In this document: one piece after another, positions 26,388 through 35,099 of the stretch
How positions within the stretch are numbered: the stretch's first letter is position 1
How the letters are laid out: every line of letters begins with the position of its first letter
Source of the DNA: Pseudomonadota bacterium
GTDB lineage: Bacteria; Desulfobacterota; Desulfobacteria; Desulfobacterales; JAHIVH01
NCBI GenBank assembly: GCA_018816735.1
Contig: JAHIVH010000081.1
Span: 172,894-236,893 of the forward strand
Direction of reading: 5' to 3'
DNA length: 64,000 nucleotides
Position numbers and translations under genes: made by a program
Notes under the pieces: generated by a model
What the model was told of the DNA's origin: nothing
Seen by the model: the letters and a program-made list of their open reading frames with translations, nothing else
Database searches by the model: none

Positions 26388-26419
26388 TATTAAGATCAGA
26401 AGCACCTCAGGTAGGCAAA

Positions 26420-27352
26420 ATGATTATTTATTTGAATCCGGCTGTTAATAATCACACCGGCAGAAAGAAACTCAGCAAAATTTATGATGGTCTTTGCAAA
26501 AAAGCAGAAAGAATGGGATCTGATATTGTCATTGAAGACATCCCGAAAGATCCATTGGACTCTTTGAACGAGCATATTGAGAAAGGAGAAAAAACATTTA
26601 TCGCAGGTGGCGGAGACGGGACGGTTCATTCACTGGCAAATGCAATGATGAGACTCCCTGAACCGACAAGAAAAGAAGTCATTTTTGGTGCAATCGGACT
26701 GGGCTCAAGCAATGATTTTCACAAACCCATGTCCAAATCAAATTTGATTAAAGGCATACCCATAAAAATTGATTTTACAAACCCGATTGAACACAATGTC
26801 GCTCAGGCAGATTACATCACAGATACCGGTCAATCGGTTTCAGAATATTTCATTATAAATGGCAGCATGGGGGCAACCGCTGATGTCAATTACACGTTTA
26901 ACAACGGTGGTGCCTTTGCAAACTGGTTGAAGCCCAGGTGGGTCGACGGTTGTATCTACTATTGCGGTTTACATGTATTTTTGAACTATAAAAATTTTAA
27001 AGCGAAACTGGAGATCCACAAGCAGAACTATCATACAGAAATTTCAAATCTTGGTTTTCTTATCTATCCCAATTTTGCAGGTAGTTTTAAATACGATACC
27101 GAAGTCACGCCTCAAAGTGATTATTTTTGCATTAACCTGTCCGAAAATATGAATAAATCAGAACAATTTATCTCAACGTTCAATCTGTTGAGGCACCGGT
27201 TCTACAACCAGCCGAAAACAAAATCATGGAATGCACAAGAAGTTACCGTATGCGTTGATGATAAAACGACCTTTGAAATGGACGGTGAGGTCCGGATGGT
27301 AAAAAAAGTTTCTATAAAATTGATAAAAGGCGGGTTAACTGTATGTCAGTAA
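26420..27352 (+). CDS. Diacylglycerol/sphingosine-type lipid kinase
   Basis: The 310-residue protein carries the nucleotide-binding GGGDGTVHSLANAMM at about residues 58-72 and a C-terminal FEMDGE motif, both typical of the DAGK catalytic family that includes diacylglycerol, sphingosine and ceramide kinases. It would phosphorylate a hydroxyl on a lipid using ATP at the inner membrane face. Next to an oxoamine synthase, a long-chain-base or ceramide-like substrate is attractive; Caulobacter's ceramide kinase is a DAGK-family protein. Its stop lies ten bases inside the next gene. Confidence 0.8.
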   Translation: MIIYLNPAVNNHTGRKKLSKIYDGLCKKAERMGSDIVIEDIPKDPLDSLNEHIEKGEKTFIAGGGDGTVHSLANAMMRLPEPTRKEVIFGAIGLGSSNDFHKPMSKSNLIKGIPIKIDFTNPIEHNVAQADYITDTGQSVSEYFIINGSMGATADVNYTFNNGGAFANWLKPRWVDGCIYYCGLHVFLNYKNFKAKLEIHKQNYHTEISNLGFLIYPNFAGSFKYDTEVTPQSDYFCINLSENMNKSEQFISTFNLLRHRFYNQPKTKSWNAQEVTVCVDDKTTFEMDGEVRMVKKVSIKLIKGGLTVCQ

Positions 27353-28386
27353 ACGAGATGATGAATGAAATTTCCGAGATGGCGCTGATCAGCAAGTTTG
27401 CAAAAATTCTTCCCCGGTCTCCCTATTCGGTCAATCAAACCCATACCAGTGATTCAGAAATCCTTGATGTTGGCCTTGACACAAACTACCTGGCGGTAAC
27501 GACAGACATCATATCCGAGGAAATTACAGAAGGGCTATATTCAGATCCGCATTTTATGGGCTGGATGGCCATGGTTGTAAATTTAAGTGATATAGCTGCC
27601 GTTGGCGCAAAACCTATCGGTATGTTGCTGTCCATGACGGTTTCTCCGGATTGGGACAAGGATTTTATTGAAAAAATCATTCAAGGAATGGCTGAGGCCT
27701 GTCACGTACACGAATGCGGCTCCATCGGAGGGGATTATAATACAGGTGTTCCGGCCCTTGGTGCAACAGCCCTGGGTCTTGTGGATAAAAACAGTGTGAT
27801 GAAACGAATAGGGATGAATCCCGGAGATCTTGTTTATTTAACCGGTCCCGCAGGTTTGGGTAACGCCTTTGTCGCGATCAAATTACTATTTCCTGATCTC
27901 CTGGATAAATATCCTTTCAAGCCCATGGCAAGAATAAAGGAAGCAACGATCATATCAAAATATGCCACATCCTGTATGGATACCAGTGATGGTTTTATAT
28001 TTACCGTAGACAGTCTGTTTCGATTAAATTCAGTGGCCATCAACATTGATGCCATTGATTCGATCTGCCATCCAGCCGTAATGATGATGGCAGAATTCGG
28101 TACACCGCCCTTAACTTTTTTATCCGGAATTCACGGAGAATTTGAACTCTGCTTTACGATTCCACCTGAAAAGGAAGACGCCTTCCTTAATGAAATGCAT
28201 TCAAATCATTTCAGCCCTGTAAAAGCCGGAACCGTTTACCCGGAAATCAATTCCAGAAAGGGTGTTTTTATCAACAAAAAATTATTTCCAAGCACCGAAG
28301 CACGTAACTTATGGGAAAACTCAACATCAGCCAGTGAATACTCCATGAATCTTTTAAAACTAAGCAGTGATTTTTTAACCAGTTAA
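27343..28386 (+). CDS. ThiL-like (AIR synthase-related) kinase
   Basis: The 347-residue protein has the AIR-synthase/ThiL fold signatures: LAVTTDIISE near residue 48, GWMAMVVNLSDIAAVGAKP near 70, GGDYNTG near 128 and MDTSDGF near 210. ThiL phosphorylates thiamine monophosphate. No thiamine genes are near, and the start overlaps the lipid kinase gene, so it may act on a cluster intermediate instead. It might equally be a displaced thiL. Substrate is unresolved. Confidence 0.7.
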   Translation: MSVNEMMNEISEMALISKFAKILPRSPYSVNQTHTSDSEILDVGLDTNYLAVTTDIISEEITEGLYSDPHFMGWMAMVVNLSDIAAVGAKPIGMLLSMTVSPDWDKDFIEKIIQGMAEACHVHECGSIGGDYNTGVPALGATALGLVDKNSVMKRIGMNPGDLVYLTGPAGLGNAFVAIKLLFPDLLDKYPFKPMARIKEATIISKYATSCMDTSDGFIFTVDSLFRLNSVAINIDAIDSICHPAVMMMAEFGTPPLTFLSGIHGEFELCFTIPPEKEDAFLNEMHSNHFSPVKAGTVYPEINSRKGVFINKKLFPSTEARNLWENSTSASEYSMNLLKLSSDFLTS

Positions 28387-28437
28387 ACAAAATATGACAC
28401 GATCGTAACACAATTTTAAAAATACGGAGGAGCATTA

Positions 28438-29397
28438 ATGAATCTTGATCAAATTAAAGTATATTCAAAGATGGGATGGGACTACTTCATCAACAAACGA
28501 CTGGACGTCAGTTTGTGGCAACAGTTTAAAAGCCTTTCAAAAATATCCTACAGGCATCTCACAAACAAAGTCACTATCATTGATTCAAGTGATTTCAAGG
28601 CATCCTATGATATGGCAGCGGAATGTTTTGATCAATGGAATGAGAGAATGGGGATTGTGTCGGATAAAATCGTTGATCTTGACTATATTGCCTCAAATTC
28701 AAGGCCTTGGAACTTCCTCGATTTCGGTTGCGGAACCGGTTACGTGACAAGCAATCTAATGAAAGCCATCGGTCATGATGAGTATAAAATAACCGGTATT
28801 GACCTTTCCACGAATATGATAGAAATCTGCAAAAACAGAATAAAAGATGAACGCGTAAACTTTCTGAATGTGGATGGTATCGAGCACCTGAAAGAGGCCC
28901 CTGACGCTCACTATGATGGCGTTTTTTGCACGTGGGCGCTTGAGTACGTCCCCCAGGACCCCTTTTTCACAAATATTCACAGAGCCCTTAAACCCCATGG
29001 CCAGTTGGCTCTTGCGGTCAGTAAACGGGGCACAATTATTGAGGTAGAATCGTGCATCATGGAAATTCTTGCTGAATATCCGGACATGGTAAAGGGTGTT
29101 CTCGATATTTCATGTTTTCTGCCGGAAAGCCTCGAAGAACTCAAAAAGAAGGTCGGAAAGTACGGTTTTACTCCTGTTAAAATGGAAGACGGTTTTGTTG
29201 AACTGTCATTCGATACTCCGGAAGAGATGTTGGACTGGCTTTTAAACACCGGTGATATAGCAGGTGCCATGCAGATGTTTACAGATGCAGATTTCTTTAA
29301 AAAGCAAGTGGTGGAGAAAATCAGGTCAAAACTTTGCAAGAATGGGAAGTACACAACATATCAGACATATGTTTACGGCATTTTTGCAAAGCAATAG
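28438..29397 (+). CDS. SAM-dependent class I methyltransferase
   Basis: The 319-residue protein has a canonical SAM-binding motif FLDFGCGTGYVTS near residue 100, an acidic strand end TGIDLSTNM near 120, and the post-motif FCTWALEYVP near 162. The N-terminal ~90 residues and C-terminal ~90 residues are extra to the Rossmann core and probably recognise the substrate. It starts behind GGAGG, about 50 bases after the ThiL-like gene. Likely a tailoring enzyme of the lipid pathway. Confidence 0.8.
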   Translation: MNLDQIKVYSKMGWDYFINKRLDVSLWQQFKSLSKISYRHLTNKVTIIDSSDFKASYDMAAECFDQWNERMGIVSDKIVDLDYIASNSRPWNFLDFGCGTGYVTSNLMKAIGHDEYKITGIDLSTNMIEICKNRIKDERVNFLNVDGIEHLKEAPDAHYDGVFCTWALEYVPQDPFFTNIHRALKPHGQLALAVSKRGTIIEVESCIMEILAEYPDMVKGVLDISCFLPESLEELKKKVGKYGFTPVKMEDGFVELSFDTPEEMLDWLLNTGDIAGAMQMFTDADFFKKQVVEKIRSKLCKNGKYTTYQTYVYGIFAKQ

Positions 29398-29412
29398 TAA
29401 AAGGAGCGTATT

Positions 29413-30111
29413 ATGAAGAGATTACTTATCGGTTTAATGATTATTTTTATGAGTTTTGTAGGTTGTGATCTTAAAAGTGAAACGGAGAAAGGACAAGATA
29501 CCATTGATTTTGAAAAGCCTTACCTGGCTATTTCTGTTTCCTTCAATCCTGCCGCATACCATTTTAATGTTTTATACCCCCAATTTGCAATCTGGATAGA
29601 GTATGAAAATGACGATGGAGAGTTGGGTTACCATACTGCTTTTGTTACACGGGGAACAGGAAAGAATCAATGGGTTTGGTTTGGCGGTACCCTGGTCCGA
29701 CGGCCTGAAGCCACCCCTGTATGGAGTGGAACCAGAAAAAAGGAAACGGATTTAGATATTGATGCTGTGTCAGGCGCGACACCCATTGGGGCGCTGTTTA
29801 CAATCTACTGCCAGGTACCTGAAAATATAAATAACAAGAAAATTAATGTTTACTCTGAAGTCAATGAATCTATGGATCTGAATGTTTACTATGGTTTTCA
29901 TCCAACAAACGGTCAACCCTCTATTGTCTGGAAAGCCTCCTTAGATATGGATCAATTAGCAAACGGGCAGGAAACGGATTCCGAAATAATCGGGCATGGA
30001 AATACCTGGGGCGCGAATGATACCATATATGAAGATTATTCTCATGTGACCACTGGCACAAAACTTTTTCATTATGTTAAAGTCACTTATTTTGAAGGAG
30101 GTGCCCAGTAA
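29413..30111 (+). CDS. DUF2271-like lipoprotein, copy 1
   Basis: The 232-residue protein has a lipoprotein signal peptide with lipobox SFVGC (Cys at 19). The mature part contains YPQFAIWIEYENDDGEL, TRGTGKNQW and DAVSGATPIG segments like those of DUF2271 periplasmic proteins, which often sit next to flavin-transfer or redox genes. The function of the family is unknown to me. A close paralogue lies at 33307-34020 and the two share the same translation leader (AAGGAGCGT before ATG), pointing to duplication. Confidence 0.65.
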   Translation: MKRLLIGLMIIFMSFVGCDLKSETEKGQDTIDFEKPYLAISVSFNPAAYHFNVLYPQFAIWIEYENDDGELGYHTAFVTRGTGKNQWVWFGGTLVRRPEATPVWSGTRKKETDLDIDAVSGATPIGALFTIYCQVPENINNKKINVYSEVNESMDLNVYYGFHPTNGQPSIVWKASLDMDQLANGQETDSEIIGHGNTWGANDTIYEDYSHVTTGTKLFHYVKVTYFEGGAQ

Positions 30112-30210
30112 TTTTTTTTCATCCTGAAATATTATAAATATTTATTATGTTATGCTTATTATCGTAAGAAGACAATTTCAAAAAAAGCAGACATGGTTAA
30201 AGGGACCAAG

Positions 30211-31473
30211 ATGAACAAAAAAATCGCCATCGTCGGGGGGGGTATCGGTGGTTTAACAGCTGCTTATTTATTAAACCAAAAGTATGATATCACATTATTC
30301 GAAAAGGAAAGTCGGATTGGTGGCAATGCTTATACTCACAAGACCCAAAGTGGTGATCTGCTGGATATAGCCGTTGGCGGGTATAGCCGTTTTGTGTCAC
30401 AGAATTTTCTTAAACTATGCAAACACTTAAATGTCAAAATGGTCAGGCAGCCTGCTAAGTCATTGTTATCCATACATAATTTGGAAACCCGCGATGGTAT
30501 TTATCTAACACCCCTGAATTTAAAGGGATTAATCGCTCAAAAATTTGCGCTTTATCGCTCATCCGCCCGCGATTACTCAATCAGCAAGACGGTTTTTGCC
30601 ATGAAAAAACTTGTAAACCTATTCGAAGAAGGAAAATTGAAAGACCTTTCCATGTTAGAGGCTTTTAAGCTCATGCCAGAACTGAATAAAATGGGTCAAA
30701 TTTTCTTTATGGCACCGTTGTGCTTGCTTTCATCAATGTACTATGAAGAAATCCTTGACGGTCCTGCTGAATTTTTCATCGGTAAAATAAAAAAAATGAG
30801 ACAATTTGAGCCGTTGCCACAGATGATAGGCCTCTATTTCCCTAAAAATTTCACAAAAAGCTACGTGGATGCTCTGGCAGCAAGCTACCAGAATAAAATA
30901 AGTTTCAATTCAAAGATAAAGAGCATCGCAAGAAATAATGGAAACGTGAGACTTAAAATGAAAGATGGGAAAGAATCCACCTTCGATTTCATTGTCTTTG
31001 CATGCAATGCGGATCAAGCGCTGTCACTGCTTGAAAATCCGACCCATGATGAAAAAAGATTGCTTGGAAAATGGAAATACAAGGAAGGTTTGATGGTCGT
31101 CCATAAAGATAAATCCAATTTCCCCCCAAGAGAGCTATGCCAATCGTGGACATGTCTTCAATCCACAAGAAATGGCCATCCACATTTTTCAATATCATTA
31201 TGCAGTTGGATGTTCAGCCCTGCTGTTTCAAATAAAAGTGAATATTTTGGAACACAACATCCTAATTTCCCGATAAAGAAGGAACTGATTGATTTTGAGA
31301 AATATTTCCGGACGCCTATTTATGATTTTGATTCATTCAAGACAATTAAGGAGCTTCCTTCTTTAAATGGCACAATGAATTCATATTATTGTGGCAGTTA
31401 TTTTGGTTTAGGTCTTCATGACGATGCGGTCACTTCAGCCATAAATATTGCAAAAGATTTTGGGATTAACTGA
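30211..31473 (+). CDS. FAD/NAD(P)-binding amine-oxidase-like protein (COG2907-like)
   Basis: The 420-residue flavoprotein begins MNKKIAIVGGGIGGLTAAYLL, a complete dinucleotide-binding fingerprint, followed by the FEKESRIGGNA motif of the phytoene desaturase/protoporphyrinogen oxidase superfamily. A second FAD contact near the C-terminus reads YCGSYFGLGLHDDAV. COG2907-type proteins often accompany lipid-modifying genes such as cyclopropane synthases. A role in desaturating or oxidising the cluster's lipid is inferred. ATG 30211 is chosen over 30193 because an AAGGGA box precedes it. Confidence 0.75.
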   Translation: MNKKIAIVGGGIGGLTAAYLLNQKYDITLFEKESRIGGNAYTHKTQSGDLLDIAVGGYSRFVSQNFLKLCKHLNVKMVRQPAKSLLSIHNLETRDGIYLTPLNLKGLIAQKFALYRSSARDYSISKTVFAMKKLVNLFEEGKLKDLSMLEAFKLMPELNKMGQIFFMAPLCLLSSMYYEEILDGPAEFFIGKIKKMRQFEPLPQMIGLYFPKNFTKSYVDALAASYQNKISFNSKIKSIARNNGNVRLKMKDGKESTFDFIVFACNADQALSLLENPTHDEKRLLGKWKYKEGLMVVHKDKSNFPPRELCQSWTCLQSTRNGHPHFSISLCSWMFSPAVSNKSEYFGTQHPNFPIKKELIDFEKYFRTPIYDFDSFKTIKELPSLNGTMNSYYCGSYFGLGLHDDAVTSAINIAKDFGIN

Positions 31474-31521
31474 TAGCACTTTATGAAATGTTATTATAAA
31501 TATGATTTTTAGGTAAAACCA

Positions 31522-31758
31522 ATGGACACTCATCATGATTTATATCGTCAACGCCACTGTCATATTGATAAAAATATGCCATATCGATTTCCTGAAACAG
31601 AATCGGGAATAGAACTCGACCTGCTAAAATACCTTTTTTCAGGTGTGGTCTATGTATAAAAAAATGCCCCATGAATGCTGTGAAAATTATCGATAACGTT
31701 GTTGAAATTGACACTGACAGATGCATCGGGTGTGGTGTCCGTATCCTATATAAATAAT
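31522..31758 (+). pseudogene. Relic of a 4Fe-4S ferredoxin-domain protein gene
   Basis: Two short frames preserve the two ends of a larger Fe-S protein. The first (ATG 31522, 45 codons) contains MPYRFPETESGIELDLLKYLF, cut short by a stop, which resembles the N-terminal helix region of the same broad family as the split gene at 14347-15190. The second (ATG 31672, to 31758) contains DTDRCIGCGV, the last 4Fe-4S motif, then stops. Everything between is missing. It looks like an internally deleted, non-functional gene. Confidence 0.5.
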
Positions 31759-31759
31759 T

Positions 31760-33112
31760 ATGTGTAATAAAAATAATCTTATTTCCTTGAACCCGTCTGA
31801 ATCTGTTTTTTTTGCATCAGAAGATATATTCCCTGCAATGGGAATGATGGTTACTCTGCAATTTACCACAAGGCATGATATTGATGAAATCCGTAAGGGG
31901 ATGCGCCATATGTTGGCCATATTTCCCAGGCTTCGTTCTCTTGTTGTTTCAAATTTTTTTTCTTACCAAATTAAAATTCTAAACAACAGTGATAAACAAT
32001 TAGACCGCCTTTTTGATGAAGCATTCACTGTTCATCAGGATTTAAAATACAATACAGCAGAATATTTTGAATTTCGGAGGGAATTGTTAAACAGGCCATT
32101 TTCCTTGCAGGAAAAGCTACCTCTGCATGTTTCCTACATTCCTGATGATGACAAGCCAATTTTATTGGTATCTATTCATCATATGATCTGTGATGGCATA
32201 TCTTTTCACCATATAATCGATACATTCATGTCATACCTGAATGGTCATACCCCGACATTATTCCCTATTGATAACCCAAGTCTATGGCCTGCCATTATTG
32301 AGAGGCCTTTTTACAAAATTCCTCTACAATTATATCGTTCGTTCAAACTATACCAGGCCAATATTTCTGAAAAAAAAAAGTATTCAGTGATTCATTCTAC
32401 TTCAAGGCCATCGAGTACATTTAGTATGGTTAATCTTCATCAACATTTTTTACCCTTTGATGTCAATACTGTGAAGAAGAAATCAAGGGAATTGGGTTGT
32501 AGTGTTACAGTATTGCTGCTCGTGGCTCTTACACTTGCATTTATTCGAGGACATAATGGGAAAAGAAAAGGAAATACCATCGGTATATATCATTCAATTG
32601 ATACAAGACCATTTTTTCATGTTTCACCTTTAATAGGGAATTATGCCTTGTTTAGTAAAATAAATGTTCACATGGAATATTGGAATAATATTGAAAACTT
32701 AATTGATGAAATCAATAAACAGCTACAGCGAAACGTGAATAGATATAGAAATAAAGAGATGCTTTTCTATTATCTCATTGAAATACTATTTCCCAGTTTT
32801 TTGGGGAAAATTTTTTTAGGATATTTAATAAAAAAGGCCAAAAAAAATAAATTACGGATGATCAACGGAACATGTTTCATATCGACTGGCGGAAGTTTAG
32901 ATAAGCTGAATTCCCATGGTTCACATGCTCAGATAAGTGAGTTTGTTGACTCAGCAACCATCAATCACTTATTTGTCGCAATCACGAGTTTGAATGGACG
33001 AATCAGTACGAATATAACCTATCCGGAAGCTGAATTCACTTCAGATGAAATAAGGGGGTTGACGCAGTCTTTTGACAGCACCCTTGGTGAGCTTCTTGAT
33101 TTGATAAATTGA
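31760..33112 (+). CDS. Condensation/PapA/WS-DGAT-type acyltransferase
   Basis: The 450-residue protein has the catalytic HHMICDG motif (HHxxxDG) near residue 138 and the overall length of a free-standing condensation-domain enzyme. Such enzymes form esters or amides from carrier- or CoA-bound acyl groups. In this cluster it could N- or O-acylate the amino lipid. The gene is noticeably more AT-rich than its neighbours, has no convincing ribosome site upstream, and lies between two gene relics. Those facts suggest acquisition or rearrangement. Which family branch it belongs to is unclear. Confidence 0.7.
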   Translation: MCNKNNLISLNPSESVFFASEDIFPAMGMMVTLQFTTRHDIDEIRKGMRHMLAIFPRLRSLVVSNFFSYQIKILNNSDKQLDRLFDEAFTVHQDLKYNTAEYFEFRRELLNRPFSLQEKLPLHVSYIPDDDKPILLVSIHHMICDGISFHHIIDTFMSYLNGHTPTLFPIDNPSLWPAIIERPFYKIPLQLYRSFKLYQANISEKKKYSVIHSTSRPSSTFSMVNLHQHFLPFDVNTVKKKSRELGCSVTVLLLVALTLAFIRGHNGKRKGNTIGIYHSIDTRPFFHVSPLIGNYALFSKINVHMEYWNNIENLIDEINKQLQRNVNRYRNKEMLFYYLIEILFPSFLGKIFLGYLIKKAKKNKLRMINGTCFISTGGSLDKLNSHGSHAQISEFVDSATINHLFVAITSLNGRISTNITYPEAEFTSDEIRGLTQSFDSTLGELLDLIN

Positions 33113-33149
33113 TATACGAAGGCATTTATTGACCCGACACTATGGCTGC

Positions 33150-33289
33150 AAAAAAAGGAAAAGCAGGGCACAGCAGCATGATATCCATATTTCTCCGGTT
33201 AAAGGTGTTTTAGGGATGTAAAAAATAGGGAAGGCGGCATGAAAGACTGGCCTTATATGGATGAATTGGCGTATTGTTCTGTGGATTAA
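33150..33289 (+). pseudogene. Decayed 3' end of a rhodanese gene
   Basis: Bases 33204-33289 are nearly identical to the 3' end of the rhodanese gene at about 34428-34515. Both read through a shared stretch that encodes GFRDVKNMEGGMKAW in the intact copy and end with a GGATTAA stop region. A one-base insertion near 33208 and point changes destroy the frame. Weaker similarity extends upstream to about 33150. The fragment directly precedes lipoprotein copy 2, so it marks the edge of a duplicated block. Confidence 0.65.
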
Positions 33290-33306
33290 ATAAAGCAAGG
33301 AGCGTT

Positions 33307-34020
33307 ATGAAAAGATCGGCCATTTGTTTTTTTATACTTGTTATTTCGTGTGCTGGCTGCTGTCATATCCAGGATAAAATTGAAAGGGGATATGAATATA
33401 TTGATACAGAAAAGCCTTACCTGTCCATTTGTGTCTCTTTCAACCCGGATAAATATAAATTCCATACAATATATCCACAATTTGCCGTGTGGCTGGCATA
33501 TGAAAATGATGATGGTGAACTGGCATATGAAACGGTTTTCGTGACACAAGGAACAGGGAAAAACCAATGGGTCAAGTTTGGGGGTAAATGGGTTCGACGA
33601 AAAGAGGCAACGCCTGTCTGGCGATATGTCAAAGAGAATGAAAAAAATATTGATATCGATGCTGTGACCGGGGCAACGCCAATCGGGCAGTTATTTACCA
33701 TGTACATCCCGGTACCGGAAAAGATTAAAAACAAACATATAGATGTTTATACGGAAGTAAATGTTTCTTTCGATTATAATTTTTACTATTGCTTTCACCC
33801 GATAAACGGCCAGCCATCTGTTGTATGGAAAGCAGCACTGAATATGGATCCGTTGGAAAGCGGACAGGTCACGGATGCAGAAATAGTCGGTCATGGCAAT
33901 GTATGGGGCTCAAATACAAAGCTATATGATGATGTGTCACATGTCACTTCCGCAAAAAAACTTCTTAATTTTATTAAAGTCAGTTATTTTAATGGTCGTA
34001 CTCAAAACATAGGACATTGA
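33307..34020 (+). CDS. DUF2271-like lipoprotein, copy 2
   Basis: The 237-residue protein is a close paralogue of the 29413-30111 product along its whole length, sharing EKPYL, YENDDGEL, GTGKNQW, EATPVW and the DAV-GATPIG segment. The signal peptide ends in lipobox SCAGC (Cys about 18). ATG 33307 is chosen over ATG 33274 because AAGGAGCG precedes it and because this aligns its N-terminus with copy 1. It is followed 43 bases later by the intact rhodanese gene. Function unknown. Confidence 0.65.
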   Translation: MKRSAICFFILVISCAGCCHIQDKIERGYEYIDTEKPYLSICVSFNPDKYKFHTIYPQFAVWLAYENDDGELAYETVFVTQGTGKNQWVKFGGKWVRRKEATPVWRYVKENEKNIDIDAVTGATPIGQLFTMYIPVPEKIKNKHIDVYTEVNVSFDYNFYYCFHPINGQPSVVWKAALNMDPLESGQVTDAEIVGHGNVWGSNTKLYDDVSHVTSAKKLLNFIKVSYFNGRTQNIGH

Positions 34021-34063
34021 TTATAATTAAACGTTTATTCATAAAAATACCTGAGGAGGCAAA

Positions 34064-34516
34064 ATGAAACCCACATCGAAAAAATTCAACACTATTAAAT
34101 CCAGCTTATGGTTATTTCTGTTCGTTATAATTTTACCGTTTCATTTTTTAGCGTGTGAAGATCTGTATATTGAAAATGTTTCACCTGAAGCAGTCAAAAA
34201 AATGATCGATGATGGTGAAAATATCATTTTATTGGATGTGCGCGAACCCGATGAGTATTGCGATGCGGACGGCGAAATACCGGATGGCCATATCCCTGGT
34301 ACGATCAACATGCCACTCGAGTCCGGGGTTCTCGGTGAGAATTATAAAGACCTGGACAAGCAGATACCTGTGGTTGTTATTTGCAGAAGCGGCAATCGAA
34401 GCGCCCTCGCATCTCTATTCCTATGGCTCAAGGGTTTTAGGGATGTAAAAAATATGGAAGGCGGCATGAAAGCCTGGTCTTATATTGCTGAATTGGAATT
34501 TTGCTCTGAGGATTAA
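34064..34516 (+). CDS. Rhodanese-domain lipoprotein
   Basis: The 150-residue protein has a lipoprotein-type signal ending HFLAC (Cys about 31) and a single rhodanese domain with ILLDVREPDEY near 53 and the active-site loop VICRSGNRSA near 105, whose Cys can carry a persulfide. Exported single-domain rhodaneses are common in sulfur-metabolising bacteria. It follows lipoprotein copy 2 with a strong GAGGAGG box. A decayed second copy of its 3' end lies at 33150-33289. Confidence 0.8.
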   Translation: MKPTSKKFNTIKSSLWLFLFVIILPFHFLACEDLYIENVSPEAVKKMIDDGENIILLDVREPDEYCDADGEIPDGHIPGTINMPLESGVLGENYKDLDKQIPVVVICRSGNRSALASLFLWLKGFRDVKNMEGGMKAWSYIAELEFCSED

Positions 34517-34536
34517 AGCCAGAGTTGAACAGTATC

Positions 34537-34926
34537 ATGCGAAATCTGAAAATTATAGCTTTGCTTGAATTTGTGACGGCCACCGGCCTTATTCTTTTCT
34601 GGGCAGTTTTTTTTACATGGGGGCTCGCACCGGAAAAACCGCCTGAGGGTTATTTTATTTTTGAGCGTTCCTTTCCGTTGCCGGATATTATTCTTGCAGG
34701 CGGGTTAATCTGTTCCGGATTCTTTCTTATGAAAAACAGGCCTGAAGGCAGGATGCTTTCCATGTCCTGCGCTGGGGCGACCCTGTTTCTGGGTTTACTT
34801 GATTTCAGTTTTAATATTCAAAATGGCATGTACCTCCTATCGATCACTGACCTTTTGCTTAATGCGTTTATAAACCTCTGGTGCGTTCTGTTCGGGATAT
34901 TTGTCATCGTCTCTTTTATGAAATGA
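34537..34926 (+). CDS. Small four-helix membrane protein, unknown
   Basis: The product of about 129 residues has four predicted membrane helices and almost no soluble domain. I do not recognise a named family with confidence. ATG 34537 is preferred to the in-frame TTG at 34525, although neither has a strong ribosome site. It is the last gene of the plus-strand run that starts with the lipid cluster and may be unrelated to it. Confidence 0.55.
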   Translation: MRNLKIIALLEFVTATGLILFWAVFFTWGLAPEKPPEGYFIFERSFPLPDIILAGGLICSGFFLMKNRPEGRMLSMSCAGATLFLGLLDFSFNIQNGMYLLSITDLLLNAFINLWCVLFGIFVIVSFMK

Positions 34927-35099
34927 GGCATTTAAAGACAGGATTGACATTGCGTCACTGGTGACCTATACACAGTACTGGTATAACAAAATATCCGGCA
35001 CATCGGCGCAACAATTCAGCACCATGCCCAATGCCATATGAAATGCAATCAGCATGTCTTATAAAATCAACCCCAAATGTAACGTTCAGGGAGCTTCAG

